DNA of 64,000 nucleotides from Spiroplasma floricola 23-6 (GCF_002813555.1 NZ_CP025057.1:868001-932000), one strand, 5' to 3'; positions 32,231 to 44,038 are shown, counted from the stretch's first letter. Program-made: numbers and translations. Notes: generated by a model not told the origin, from the letters alone.

Positions 32231-32589
32231 ATTGTATTTTTTGCTTTGTTTTTAGTGTCTTTTTGATCTTCTTCTTTTGTTCTAGTATATTTATATTTAG
32301 CAATTAAAAATAAAATACCACAAGGAAGATTTCCAGATATAAAAGAACCAACTATACTAAATATTGAAGCTGTTTTCTGTTTTCTGTAACGTTTTATAGA
32401 AGAAATTAATCCCATAATTCCCAAAATTACTATTAAAACTGAAGTAATTGTCAATCCTGTAAAAAGTCCCTTATTTTCATCATCTTTATAAACTAAAGTA
32501 GTAATAAAAGCTGATAGAGCTAATAAAGTATATATTGCTTTTACAACAATTCCTGCAAAAAAATATTTTTTTGATTTTTTAAATTTCAT
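32212..32589 (-). CDS. Small membrane protein
   Basis: 125 residues with three hydrophobic segments (about 10-31, 42-62 and 77-97: IFSIVGSFISGNLPCGILFLI) and a charged C-terminus rich in Lys and Asp. Convergent with ispH; the coding regions overlap by 4 bases through the terminator palindrome. No family recognised. Confidence 0.6.
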   Translation of the reverse strand: MKFKKSKKYFFAGIVVKAIYTLLALSAFITTLVYKDDENKGLFTGLTITSVLIVILGIMGLISSIKRYRKQKTASIFSIVGSFISGNLPCGILFLIAKYKYTRTKEEDQKDTKNKAKNTIKNETN

Positions 32590-32611
32590 AAGTATTTTGC
32601 CCTTTTATGTT

Positions 32612-33406
32612 TTAATAGATTATAAATGTATTTTTAATATCAAATGCACTAATTTCAACTTCATTGTCAAATGTTTTTAATAATTTGTTTCTTAAATCAT
32701 CAATAAAATGATTTTCCATGTAATGACCAAGAGTTAACATATCCATATTATTTTGATCAGCATAAAGTCACTCATTTCATTTAGCCTCTCCAGTTATAAA
32801 AAAAGTATTTTGTAACTGTAATTCCATCATAGTTGATGCTCCACTTCCAGAAGTTAAATAAATTCTATCAATTTCCTTCTCCAAATTAGAGTTTCTTGTT
32901 AACAATGCCTGTTGTTTTCCAAATATAAACTTAAATTTGTCAATTGTTTCTTTTAAACTAACTGCTCTTAATAATTTAATTTTATAACCTTCATTTGATA
33001 AACCTACTTTGTCTACACTTTTAACATTTAATTGTGTTTCAATTAAATCAATAATGTTTTGTTTATCACTGTTATCATAATTTGTATGTATTGAAAAAAT
33101 TTGAATTTCATTTTTTATACACATATCATAAATTTCTTTTTTAGCTAAATTTTTCATTTCAATTTCTAAATCCATAAATAAAAATGGATGTCTACTTATA
33201 ATAAAATTTGATTTTTTTTCAATTGCATAGTTTACAACTTCTTTTGTAACATCAAGACAAATAACAATATGTTCTATTTCATCTTGACTTTCTAAGTTAT
33301 AAACTTCTTCTAATTGAAAACCAACTTTATCTCATTCAGCTGCATTTTTTTGTGGAAACATATCGTTTAAATAATTAGTTAAAGCATTTGCTTTGATTTT
33401 ATTCAT
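32612..33406 (-). CDS. Nif3-like dinuclear metal centre protein
   Basis: 264 residues of the Nif3/DUF34 family. IVICLDVTKEVV and FIISRHPFLF correspond to the conserved strand and the HHPxxF metal motif, but the first His is Arg here. Further motifs are IFSIHTNYD (HTN.D), YLTSGSGAS, FFITGEAKWNEW and LGHYMENH (GHYxxE). The family binds two metal ions; its cellular role is not settled (metal insertion, GTP cyclohydrolase-like fold). It overlaps the trmK end by 8 bases, repeating the Firmicute order sigA-trmK-nif3. Confidence 0.85.
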
Positions 33407-34094
33407 TTATTAAAGTTCTCCTTTTTAAAAGTTTACTAATTTCTTTTTTTCGCTTTAAAGTAACTTTATATTTTTTATCCTTTTTAGGGATTTGTTGCAA
33501 TAGCTTAAAAAGTTTTTCTTCTTCTTCTAATCATTTTTGTAGAAATAATTTATTTTTCTCATCTTTAATTAGTAATGGACCAAATAAGATATCTCTTTTA
33601 TTTCTTATTTTAGTTCCTGCAAATTTATTGATTTTAATAATTTCATAAATAATCTTGTTATCTTCAACAATTAATTCTCTCTCTACAAAATATTTTTTTT
33701 CCTTAGTTCATTTTCTAATTGGTTCTAAATTAGTATTTGAAGCAATAATATAAGAATAAATGTTTTCATTATCCTTTTTAAGGATATCTAAAATAGAAGA
33801 TGAACCCATTCCTGCTATAATACATGAATCCAATTTTATTTGATTTAACATAGTTCATTCAATACCATCTGCAAGTATTGTTTCTACTTTGTCAGCAACT
33901 CCAAAAGAAGTTAAATTATTCTTTGCAACTTTAAGTGGTCCTAATGCCACATCAGTTGCATATATTTTCTTTGCTTTTCCATCTTTAGCCAAATAAATAG
34001 GAAGATAAGCATGATCTGTTCCAATATCTGCAACTACTTCGCCTTCTGTTATTAAACTGGCCAATGAAAATAAGCGTGGAGTAAGAAAACTCAA
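33399..34094 (-). CDS. trmK: tRNA (adenine(22)-N(1))-methyltransferase
   Basis: 231 residues. SAM motif VADIGTDHAYLPIYL, acidic strand-2 end IYATDVALGPL, and IAGMGSSSI, the TrmK equivalent of the catalytic motif, followed by a basic helical C-terminal domain. It methylates A22 of tRNA. The start is TTG 34094: AAAGGAT stands 5 bases upstream and no ATG is available. The stop of rpoD (34096) is immediately before, so translation is coupled to the sigma factor. Confidence 0.87.
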
Positions 34095-34095
34095 A

Positions 34096-35484
34096 TTATC
34101 CTTTGAAGAAATCTTTTAAAGCTTTTGCTTTAGGATTTGATGCAGATGGCTTGAATTTTCTAATTGTTTTTGCTTCAATTTGCCTAATTCTTTCTCTTGT
34201 AACTTTTAATTCTTTCCCTACTTCTTCTAGAGTTTTTGGTGAATCATATTTTGAAAGATGAAATTGAATAGTGGGATTGTTATATTTTTGAATTTTTTCA
34301 ATTGATGTATCATAGTGAATATCTAAATCTGCAATTGCTTGTTTTAGTTGTTCACAATTTTCATCTTCACACTCTTCTGCAAGTCTAATTAAAGTTCTTA
34401 ATTTAGTTGGTAAGATACCAAATCTCATTCTTACAACTTTTTCTTCTCTTGGAGCTAAAATATCGCTAAACACTTGATCTATAACTTCTCTTAAAGCTTC
34501 TTTTTCTGCATATTCATCTGGAGAAGAAATATCTTTATCTTCAACAAAGTCACCAAAGTGTGTATCATCTTCATCTCCAAATGGTTTTTCTAAACTAACT
34601 GGCTCAATTGATAATTTTTTAATTTCAATAACTTTTTGTGAAGTAATTCCTTTTCCAAAAGTTTTTGCAATTTCTTTTGATGTAGGTTCTCTTCCTAATT
34701 CTTGAGTAAGTTGTCTTTCAATTCTTGTAAGTTTATTAATTGTTTCTACCATATGAACTGGAATACGAATTGTTCTTGCTTGATCTGCAATTGCTCTAGT
34801 TATAGCCTGACGAATTCATCATGTTGCATAAGTTGAAAATTTGAATCCTTTTTTATAGTCAAATTTATCAACAGCTTTCATTAAACCAATATTTCCTTCT
34901 TCAATTAAGTCTGCAAAGTCTAATCCCCTGTTTAAGTGTTTTCTAGCAACTGAAATAACAAGTTTTAAGTTAGAAGTAATTAATTTATCCCTTCCCTCTT
35001 TTGCGATTTCTGGATCAGAATCTTCTAGCATTTTTGCATATTCAACTTCTTCATCTTTTGTTAAAATTTTTGAAGAACCGATTTGATTAAAATATGATTT
35101 AATGATATCTTGAATTTTAGTTTCATTGCTAATTCCACCCACTCTATATTTAACGGGTGTATTATTTTCATTTGCTTTTTTTAGATCTTTTCTTTCTTTA
35201 TCTCTTTTTCTAAACTCTCCTTCAAGTTCATCAGCTTCATCATCAAGATCTTCATCAAGATCATCTTCATCTTCGTCAATAAAGTCATCTGTAAAAACTA
35301 CATCTCTTTTAGCAAGTTCATCAAAAAGTAAACTTACCTCATCTTCATCTATATCTTGAAATTTTTTAAAAATAACTTCTTGTATTTCTTCTTGAGCTAT
35401 TTCATTATCATTTTTATCTAAATAATTTCAAAGATATTCTTTAAAATCCTCAATTGTTTCAAATTTTTTTAAATTTAGTGCCAT
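34096..35484 (-). CDS. rpoD: RNA polymerase primary sigma factor (sigma-A)
   Basis: 462 residues. After an acidic region 1.1 (long Asp/Glu run near residues 65-90) come region 1.2 (IKSYFNQIG), region 2 ([16 protein letters not shown], then [15 protein letters not shown], with both Trp as TGA), region 3 and region 4.2 ([27 protein letters not shown]). Unusually, about 55-60 residues ([17 protein letters not shown] to HLSKYDSP) stand between RMRFGI of region 4.1 and TLEEVG of 4.2, where most sigma-A proteins have about ten. It directs housekeeping transcription and overlaps dnaG as TAATG. Confidence 0.95.
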
Positions 35485-37436
35485 TATATTTTTCTCCTTT
35501 TTTCATAAATTTTATTTCTATCTTTTAATAATTGTTCAATATGCTCTGCAAATTGAATTTTAAGTTCTGGATCTTTTGCTAAATGCATTTTTTCATTATA
35601 AGTCTTTATTTCATCTTCAATATTGTAGAGTTCAATTGCATCAAAGCAATCTTGTATACCTTTCTGTGATAAGGTTTTTTGTAATGAAGAGAAATGCCTA
35701 TTTTTAATTTCATATATGTATTCACAATATTTGGAACCAAGTTCTTTTAAGTCATTTGCAATTTGTTCTCAATTGTGACCAAAATACTTATTTTCCCTAT
35801 ACTGATTAATTATAAAATTTAATATTTTTTTGACTCCAACAGATTCAATAATATTTATTTTTTTCAATAATTCATCTTTTAAAGAATCATCTTCCAATAA
35901 ATTTCAAATTAGAGCTGCTTCAGCAAAATTTTTTGAACTTTTACTATCAATAATCTTATATTTAGTTTGTTCAATTTTGTCTTTTTTAATTGTGTCATAA
36001 GCATATTCTGGAATTTCAAAGTTGGAAGTTTCCTCATCAACATAACTATTCATCATTCTATTTATATAATCTTCATTATTAATAAAATTATTTTCATATT
36101 GATTATTTAAGTTATTTTTATCTACTTTCGTTAATGAAGGTTTTATTTTTTCTTTTTCTTGATTAAAAGTATTTCTAATTGTATTTCTTTCCAATTTAGT
36201 GATTTCAGATAAGTTTAATATGGCAGAATCTATTATACTTTCATTGGATTCATACTTTAGAATTGAAATAACTTTATTAATAAATTCACTAACTTTAATT
36301 GAATTTTTTATATCAAGATCTTTTGAAAAATATCTTGATGCAAAATTTGCCGGGTGAATAGAATTTTCAATCATTTGATTAATCAGATTCTTTTCTCCTA
36401 ATTTAACAAGTTCATCTGGATCTTTTCCCGTATTATTTTCAATTACAGTTACATCTATTTTCTTTTCGAGTAGAAATTGAGATATTTTTAAAGCAGCATT
36501 TACTCCCGCTTTATCTCCATCTAAAAATAATTTATATCGTTTAGCAACTCTTGAAAAGAGTCTTATATGATAATCACTTAAGCTTGTTCCCATAATAGCT
36601 ACAGTATTTTTTATATCAATGGATTCTAAACTTATTACATCCATAAAACCTTCTAAAATAATAATTTCATTTTTTATTCTAGCTTCTTTTTTTGCACAAT
36701 CAAAATTATATGCTAATTGTGATTTTTTAAAGATTAGATTTTCACTACTATTTTTATATTTGGGACTTTCATTTGCATCAATTACTCTTCCAGAAAATCC
36801 AATTATATTTCCATCTTCATCTGTAATTGGAAATATTAATCTATTTTCAAAAGCACAATTATAATCTATTCCATTTTTATAAACAATTTGTGATTCAAAG
36901 ATATTTTCTTGTGAAAAACCAAGTTTAATTAAATAATCATATAGTTTTACTTTATTAGGACAAAAACCAATTTTAAATCTTTTAATTTCTGTATTAGTTA
37001 TTCTTCTTTCTTTTAAATAATTTCTTGCTTTAGCTGATAAAGAAGAAATTAATAAACCATTGAAAAAATCAGCTGCTGCTTTATTAATGTCAAATAAAAT
37101 GCTTTCTTTTGAATTATACTTAGGCTTATCATCAAAGTCTTTTAAACCTTCAATTTTAATATTTAAATCTTTTGCAATTAATGATAATGCTTTAAAAAAT
37201 GTTATATTGTTAAACTCTTGAACAAATGTTATAAGATTGCCACCAGTTCCACAAACAAAACATTTAAATATTTTTTTATCTGGAGACACATTTAATGAAG
37301 GATCTGAATCATCATGAAAAGGACAAACAGAAACATAGTTTCTTCCCTTTTTTTGAAGATCAATATATTTGCCAATAACATCAACGATATTGGCTTTATT
37401 TAAAACTAAATCAATTTGTTGTTGTGAAATTGACAA
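35484..37436 (-). CDS. dnaG: DNA primase
   Basis: 650 residues. N-terminal zinc finger CPFHDDSDPS ... CFVCGTGG (C-H-C-C), RNA polymerase domain with IGFCPNKVKLYDYL and GFSGRVID, TOPRIM motifs IILEGFMDVISL and LFLDGDKAG, and a helicase-interacting C-terminal region. It makes RNA primers for replication. It is preceded by glyS with 16 bases between and runs into rpoD with a one-base overlap, the classic macromolecular synthesis operon. Confidence 0.95.
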
Positions 37437-37452
37437 ACTATCCCCTCCTTGA

Positions 37453-38820
37453 TTAAATTAATTTTTTTACTAAATATTCTTTAATTTTTGTAATTTCAAT
37501 TCTCTCTTGATTCATTGTGTCTCTATTTCTTATAGTTACACAATTATCAGTTTCTGTATCAAAATCAATTGTTATACAAAATGGAGTACCTATTGCATCT
37601 TGTCGTCTATATCTTTTTCCAATATTTCCTGTTTCATCAAAAGTTGCATCAAAGTCAATTAAAAGTTCTTTATAAAGTTTATTAGCTTTTTCTTTTTGTT
37701 GTTTTTGTAAAGGCATAACTGCAACTGAATAAGGAGCAAGTTTATAAGGAAGTTTCATTACAACTCTTTCTCCACTTTCAATTTTTTCTTCAGCATAACT
37801 TTGACAAAAAATAGCTAATAATAATCTTTCAACTCCAACACTTGGTTCAATAACATTAGCTAAGTATTTTTGATTTGTTTCTGGATCTAAGTATGTTAAA
37901 TCTTGACCAGAATGACTTTGATGTTGATTTAAATCAAAGTCACTTCTATGAGCTATTCCTCATAATTCTCCTCTTCCAAATGGAAAATTAAATTCAATAT
38001 CTACTGTTCTTTTAGCATAGTGAGCAAGTTCTTCTTTGTTATGTTCTCTTATTGAATAATTTTTTTTATCAATTTGAATTATTTTTTCTAAGAAGAATTT
38101 TACTTTTTCTAATCAATATTCAAATCAGTCATTTGAATCATTTGGAGAGAAAAAGAACTCTAATTCCATTTGTTCGAACTCTCTTGTTCTGAAAATAAAA
38201 TTACCTGGAGTAATTTCATTTCTAAATGATTTACCAATTTGTCCAATTCCAAAAGGAAGTTTTTTTCTTAAAGCTCTTTGTGAATTTTTATATTGTGTAA
38301 AAATTCCTTGAGCTGTTTCAGGTCTTAAATATACAGTTGAAGCTTCATCTTCAACTACACCTTGATTAGTTTTAAACATTAATGTAAATTGTCTAATGTT
38401 TGTAAAATCATTAGACTCACATTTAGGACAATTAACTTCATTTTCTTTAATGAACATCTCAATTTCTTGATTTGTTCATCCCCCAACATTCATTTCTGTA
38501 AACTTTTCTTCAATTAATTTGTCTGCTCTAAAACGTGATTTACACTTTTTACAGTCTATTAAAGGATCATTGAAATTACCTAAATGACCTGAAGCTCCTC
38601 AAACTTTTGAATTTAATATAATTGATGAATCCAAACCTATATTATATTCATTTCTTCTTACAAAAAAATCTCATCATAGTTTTTTTAATTTATTTTTAAT
38701 TTCTGCACCTAATGGACCATAATCTCATGAATTGGCAAGCCCTCCATAGATTTCTGAACCTTGAAATACAAATCCTTGTGACTTCAAGTGAGAAATTAGT
38801 TTATCTATTTCTATCTTCAT
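37453..38820 (-). CDS. glyS: Glycyl-tRNA synthetase, class IIa (alpha2 type)
   Basis: 455 residues, single-chain alpha2 type. Motifs: [20 protein letters not shown] (N-terminus), a zinc-like CKKC ... CPKC pair, [38 protein letters not shown] (motif 2), [10 protein letters not shown], and [15 protein letters not shown] (motif 3), then the anticodon-binding domain [11 protein letters not shown]. It charges tRNA-Gly. An intrinsic terminator stands only 18 bases upstream of the ATG, behind its own promoter-like TTGACA, so transcription may be attenuated. Confidence 0.95.
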
Positions 38821-38837
38821 GGTTCTCTCCTAACAAT

Positions 38838-38910
38838 AAAAAAAGCAAACTTCTAGTTTGCATATATCGAGATACTTAGGAATTTTCTAACATATATTAG
38901 TTCTTGTCAA
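38838..38910 (-). promoter_or_regulatory. Promoter and attenuator-like terminator in the glyS leader
   Basis: Minus-strand TTGACA (38910-38905) with a weak -10 (TAGAAA, extended TG) is followed by a short leader and a terminator: GCAAACT/AGTTTGC stem (38861-38845) and seven T. The glyS Shine-Dalgarno AGGAGAG comes directly after the T run. The terminator may close the recO transcript or act as an attenuator for glyS. No T-box sequence was recognised. Confidence 0.5.
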
Positions 38911-38923
38911 TACAATATAAGTG

Positions 38924-39706
38924 TTATTTATATTTATTTGCTTCTATTTCATTCACAATTAAAGCAACAGTTTCTTTCAATAATTTTATTGGCCCCATAT
39001 AAATACCAAGTACATTTTCATAATAATTTACAACAATATTGTGCAATACTATTAAATCTGTATAAAAATACTTTTGCTCTACATTAAAATGAATTGTTTT
39101 TCTGTTAATATTTGCAAATAATTTAATAAATGATTCTGGTTGTACTTTTTCACCAGGTCATAAACATCTGCTACAAACAAAACCATATTCACTATATTCA
39201 AATCTCACTAGTGGTGCTGTTGTCTTTTTACATCTTACACAACCTTTAATTCTAAAAGGTTGAATAGATTCTTGTATTAAATAAGTTATAAAAAATAAAT
39301 AATTTATAAAAGGATTTTTATTATTATTTATATTTTCTAAAGAGAAAATAAGCATCTTAAAAATTTTATAGTTTTTATCACTAATTTGTTCTATTTGATC
39401 AAGAATTTTAAATATAATTGAACAATAAATATAATTATTATAATTTTGAGCTATTTTAAAATAGTCTTTTTTTAAAACTCCTGTTTTTAATTTACTTATT
39501 TTTTCTTCTTTTCTAGCTTTAAAAATTTCAAAATCACTTAAACTAAAAGTTTGAATAGAATATTTATTTTTAGATGTTGATTTATTCACACCTAAAGCAA
39601 TAAAAGATAGTTTTCCAAATTGTTTACTAAACACTTTAACAATTTTTGCAAAGTCATCATAATCAGTTGATTCAATAACTATTGCATTTATTTTTATTGC
39701 CCCCAT
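38924..39706 (-). CDS. recO: DNA repair protein RecO
   Basis: 260 residues. N-terminal OB fold INAIVIESTDYDDFAKIVKVF, then FIALGVNKSTSKN, a helical middle, and a zinc finger CVRCKKTT ... CSRCLWPGE. RecO loads RecA onto SSB-coated DNA in the RecFOR pathway. The start ATG has AGGTGA upstream within the 3' end of era. The order era-recO-glyS is the standard Firmicute arrangement. Confidence 0.9.
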
Positions 39707-39715
39707 TTATTTCAC

Positions 39716-40618
39716 CTAATAACTATCCTTATCATAGCCTAATTGTTTAATTAGTGAAGCTGACTGTCTTCATTTTTCTTTTGTTTTGACAAATAACTCC
39801 AAATAAAATTTTTTATCAAATAAATGTTCAAGTTTCTCTCTTGAATTAATTCCAATTGACTTAATTTTATCTCCCTTATTTCCAATAATAATTCCTTTTT
39901 GACTTTGTCTTTCACATATTATTGAAGCAATTACTTTAATGATATCTTTTTTTTCTTCAAATTTATCAATTAAAATAGCAACTGAATGAGGAATTTCTTG
40001 TTCAGTTTGTAACAAGATTTCTTCTCGAATAATTTCTCTTATTAAAAAACGTTCTGGTTGATCTGTAAAAGTATCATCAGGATAAAACTTAATACCTGTT
40101 TCAGGTAAACTACTTTTAATTTCATTTAAAAGTTCATTTAAATTATTTCCCATTGTAGAAGAAATAGTTAAAATTTTTTCAAATTTAAAATCTTGTTGCT
40201 TTCATTCTTTTACTTTTGTTTCTAATCGATCTGATTTTACTAGATCACTTTTAGTTATAACTAAAAATACAGGAACATCACGTTCTTTTAGAGCATTTAA
40301 AATAAATTTATCATTATCTCCAATGAATTCATCTGCTGGAGCTAAAAATAAAATTAAATCTACTCCTTTTGTAGAAGATAGAGCAACTTTATTCATAAAT
40401 CTTCCTAATTCATGTTGTGCTTTGTGAATTCCAGGTGTATCTACAAAAATGTATTGTGCATCACTATGTGTCAATATACCATTTATTCTATTTCTTGTGG
40501 TTTGTGCTTTATTTGTAACAATTGATACTTTTTTTTCTAATAAAGTATTTAAAAGTGTTGATTTACCAACATTTGGTCTTCCAATAATACTGATAAATCC
40601 TGATTTAATTTTTTGCAA
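39716..40618 (-). CDS. era: GTPase Era
   Basis: 300 residues. G1 IIGRPNVGKSTL, G2 region TTRNRI, G3 DTPGIH, G4 TKSD, G5 ISST, and a C-terminal KH domain with IICERQSQKGIIIGNKG. Era binds 16S rRNA and assists 30S assembly. The start is TTG 40618 with AGGAGAAAAG upstream; the next in-frame ATG would remove G1. Ten bases separate it from recO. Confidence 0.95.
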
Positions 40619-40629
40619 TTTCTTTTCTC

Positions 40630-41778
40630 CTAAATTATATCTTCTGATTCTTTAATCTTTTGTTCTACTTCTTTTTCTTCTATAAATTCTTCAAAATCAT
40701 CGTCATTTTCAAACATATTTAATGCAACAGCTTTAATTTCTTCTTTATCCTTTATGGTTCAAGTATATCTTATTGCCGAGCTTAATGATAACATTCAAGG
40801 AATAAGCAATATTAAATATAAATAGTGATATCACATTGATGAAAGATATGCTACATTTTGTACCATATAAAGACCATAGATTATAAATGCAAATAAAAAG
40901 AGTTGATTTGTTCAATAAAATATTAAACTTATTCTATTATAAGGTATGACATAAGAAGATAAAAAGATGATATATCCTGAAACAAGTATTATATATTTAA
41001 CAACATTAAAATTAGTTGATGCAAAAACATCCATTAGATGAAATACACTAGCAGAAACAACTAAAAATCATCCAGCAGTTATCATCAAAACTCTTGCTTT
41101 AATTTCTCCAGGAGTAACCCATGTTTTGAAAATGAAACCATTTTCTCTATCTTCTGTTTTTCTATATCTTTCAATTCTAATTCATTCTCTATTTCACATA
41201 TTTATATCTTTAAAAATTGATTTTAACGGAGCATATGAGAATAAAGCAATAAAAATAGCAAATATTCACAATCATTGTGTTTTAAGTATTTCAAGAAGCT
41301 GAGAAATATCTTGAAATTTATGAAGAATTCCCACTCAATCTAATACAAATAAAAAGCTTCCATAAAGCAATCCCTCTGAAATATATAGAATATTAAATAT
41401 TGTTGTAAAAATAGTGGTTCCTTTACCCATTGTCATATTTAACATAACAATTAAAACTGCTGACATTATAAATAAATGATAAATTTGAATAAACATAAAT
41501 GTATTTAAAACATTTATTTGGTCTTGATATAATCATAAATCTTGTGAATTTATTGAGTTTATTGGATTGTTCATATATTTTTGAACTACAATTCTTGCAT
41601 AAAAGAAGAAAGCAATTCAAATAACTTGAATGGGCATACTATAAATTACTTTACAACAGCACCTTAACCTTGCAAGATAATCTCCTTCAGAGACCATCTT
41701 TACTTGTTTAGACTTTAAAAAAACTCTTGTAAAAAATTCACCAATTTTTCCTCTTATTAAGTAATTTGTTTTTCTCAT
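40630..41778 (-). CDS. Multi-pass membrane protein
   Basis: 382 residues with about seven hydrophobic helices, basic N-terminus (MRKTNYLIRGKIGEFF) and an acidic C-terminal tail (ENDDDFEEFIEEKEVEQK). A polar segment near the middle (FKDINMWNREWIRIERYR) probably faces the cytoplasm. GGTGGTGAG ribosome-binding site before ATG. It stands 11 bases upstream of era, between era and a second membrane-protein gene, and has no counterpart in the usual era neighbourhood. Family not recognised. Confidence 0.65.
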
Positions 41779-41813
41779 ATTCTCACCACCTTTTTTAATT
41801 ATTACTACTATTA

Positions 41814-42485
41814 TTATTTAAAAAATATATTAATTACAATTAATGAAAATCCCACAACAGGAGCTCCTCAAGATATTCAATAAACTATTTTATAATCTTT
41901 TCAAACCTTTTCTTTTTTAGTTAAATTAATTTGTCTAACTTGATCATTTATTACAGTTTTTACTTTGGTAAATTCAGTATATTTTACTAAACTTGTAAGT
42001 GCATTGGCAAAAAAGAATAATACTCAAATAGAAACTATACCACTATCTGATTTCATTTTTGTCATATTAAAAAGTCAATCTAATATATCTAAATAAGATC
42101 CCCCACCAATGACCAAAATTGTTAAAACTCAGATTCCAGTTTGCAATCAAGATTTTTTTCTAATTGTTGAATTAATATGTCTTTTTGCAAATAGTTCATT
42201 AAAATATCATACAACTTCTCTTGAATTATAGTCCATTGCACCTCTAAAAATAGTTTTTGCATAGTCAATATCTTTATACAATCTTGTTTTAGAAATACCT
42301 GACATTTGTGATAATTTTAAGTCATATTTCAGCTTTTCAAATAGCTTTTCTCCATCAACTCTAGTGTGAAGTCTTTGTTTTAAAATCTTTCTTTGAATAT
42401 CACAAAAAATTAAAGGAGCTAAAATTATAATAGCTAGACCAATTGCAGCTAATACATCTGTTACGATTGTATCTCATCTTATCAT
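41814..42485 (-). CDS. Membrane protein with N-terminal anchor and C-terminal helices
   Basis: 223 residues. One helix at about 8-28 (VLAAIGLAIIILAPLIF), a long basic cytoplasmic segment (about 30-110), helices near 117-133 and 145-165, then a basic segment and a final helix. It lies 35 bases upstream of the 40630-41778 membrane protein and is probably co-transcribed. No known domain seen. Confidence 0.6.
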
Positions 42486-42520
42486 TTTATTTCTCCTTTA
42501 TAATATATAAAATTATATAA

Positions 42521-42546
42521 AAAAACTAGGTAAAAACCTAGTTATC
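42521..42546 (-). terminator. Rho-independent terminator
   Basis: AACTAGGT/ACCTAGTT stem followed by a T run on the minus strand, immediately after the stop of the 42547-43281 gene. It ends the operon that starts near dgkA/cdd. Confidence 0.8.
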
Positions 42547-43281
42547 TTAAGCATAATTTTTTTTAATATGTTTTAAGTATTCTTCAGATTTCAAAATTCA
42601 AAGATTAGTTAATTTTTTAAAGTTTTCTCCTTCAATTCATTCTCTTTGCTTTAAGTGTAAAATTTCTTCATTTAATGAGTTTGAAATTGAGATTATTTCT
42701 GCCATTTCAATATAATTTTCTGGCAAGGTAATAATTGGTCCAAAACCTTTAAAAATTAAAACCATTTGTAATAAAAATCAACAAAATAACTTAGTATTTG
42801 ATCCAAATGTTCCCTTAACATAATTTTCATGTAAAAAAATTGAAAATTCTAATATTATTTCTTGATAATTTTTTAATGTTTGAACTTTCTTCAATATACC
42901 TGATAATGCCATATAAACATCATTATCTTCTCTTTTATTTTCAATTAAAAATAAATCATAAACTCTAGCATCCTTATTTAAGATTAGATAAAGTTCTTTA
43001 TAATCAAAAACTTTGCAATGAGGATAACTTGATTTATTTTTTTTCATTTCAGACTTTTTTTCTAAAATAATTCTTTTAACTTCTAATCAAGCATCTATTA
43101 ACATAGTAAGATTTCTATTTTTTATGTCTGTTTTATCTTCTGTTTTATTAACTATTTTTAATTTAGTTGCATTCAAGATTTCTTCAAAAGAATGTTCATC
43201 ACCAATAAACTTTAAACAATTAAAGATATTGTGTGATCCAACATTAATTCAAAAATTATTATTATTTCAATATCTACTCAT
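42547..43281 (-). CDS. Diverged Fic-domain-like protein
   Basis: 244 residues. The central part reads FSIFLHENYVKGTFGSNTKL followed by a hydrophobic helix (WFLLQMVLIFKGFGPII). This layout recalls the Fic core HPFxxGNGRxxR plus helix, yet the catalytic His, GNGR and Arg are not preserved as such. The N-terminal region (FIGDEHSFEEILNATKL, then MLIDAWLEVK) also resembles the start of Fic proteins. If related, it has probably lost AMP-transfer activity. It is paralogous in layout to the next gene upstream. The call rests on pattern only. Confidence 0.4.
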
Positions 43282-43301
43282 TTAAAATATAACCCCTTTT
43301 T

Positions 43302-44024
43302 TTATTCAAAAATATATTTTTTCTTTTCGTGATTTGAGAAAAATTCAATTTTATCCTTAAAAATTGAAACAAGTTCTCTAAATTCTTTACATAAACTAAA
43401 ATTTTTACTATTATTTTCTTTTACAAATTGAATTATGTTTTCATGTAAATAAAATAATCTTTTTATTTCATGTTGATCTTCAAAAATAGCTACCCCATAT
43501 CCTCTAGAAATCATTACTGTTTCTACAAGTCAGATTAAATATCTAAATGTTATTTTTCCTAAAAAATCATTTGCAGTTAAATCATATGCTGCTGCTAATA
43601 AATATTCAACAAGAGAGTCAAAAGTTTCTACTTTAGTCATTTTTACAATAATTCTTTCTAATTTAGATAAAAAAGATTTACTTTCTTTTGTTTCTCCTTT
43701 AAACATATCAATATATGTTCTTTCTGGATGAACACTTTCGTATAAAATTGTAAACTCATCTAAAATTAGTGTATCAACTCTTTTTTGATACTTTTTCTCA
43801 AATTCTTTTATTTTTAAAATTATTTCTCTTACAGTATCTCAAGCTTTTATATAATTAATAACTTCAGGTTCAAAATCTTTTGCTACTTCTTTATCTAAAT
43901 ATTCTTTTTCAACAATTAGTTCATAAATTTCATCTTTTGATGAACTAATATTTACTAATTTTAAATATGAATAAACAAAGTCTGCTCCTTTTTCATTTCA
44001 AAATTGATCACTTCTATAAAACAT
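43302..44024 (-). CDS. Diverged Fic-domain-like protein, paralogue
   Basis: 240 residues with the same plan as its downstream neighbour: FEPEVINYIKAWDTVREII resembles the pre-core helix of Fic proteins, and YDLTANDFLGKITFRYLIW with the hydrophobic helix LVETVMISRGYGVAIF occupies the place of the core motif and following helix. No HPFxxGNGR is present. Ends 20 bases before the neighbour starts. GGGAG ribosome-binding site. Function unknown; both genes interrupt the normal era-cdd linkage. Confidence 0.4.
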
Positions 44025-44038
44025 ATCATATCTCCCTT

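Noticed and set aside
35126-35359. Plus-strand Ser-rich frame opposite rpoD
   Set aside because: It is the antisense of the acidic Asp/Glu codons of sigma-A region 1.1; the strongly supported rpoD frame explains it.
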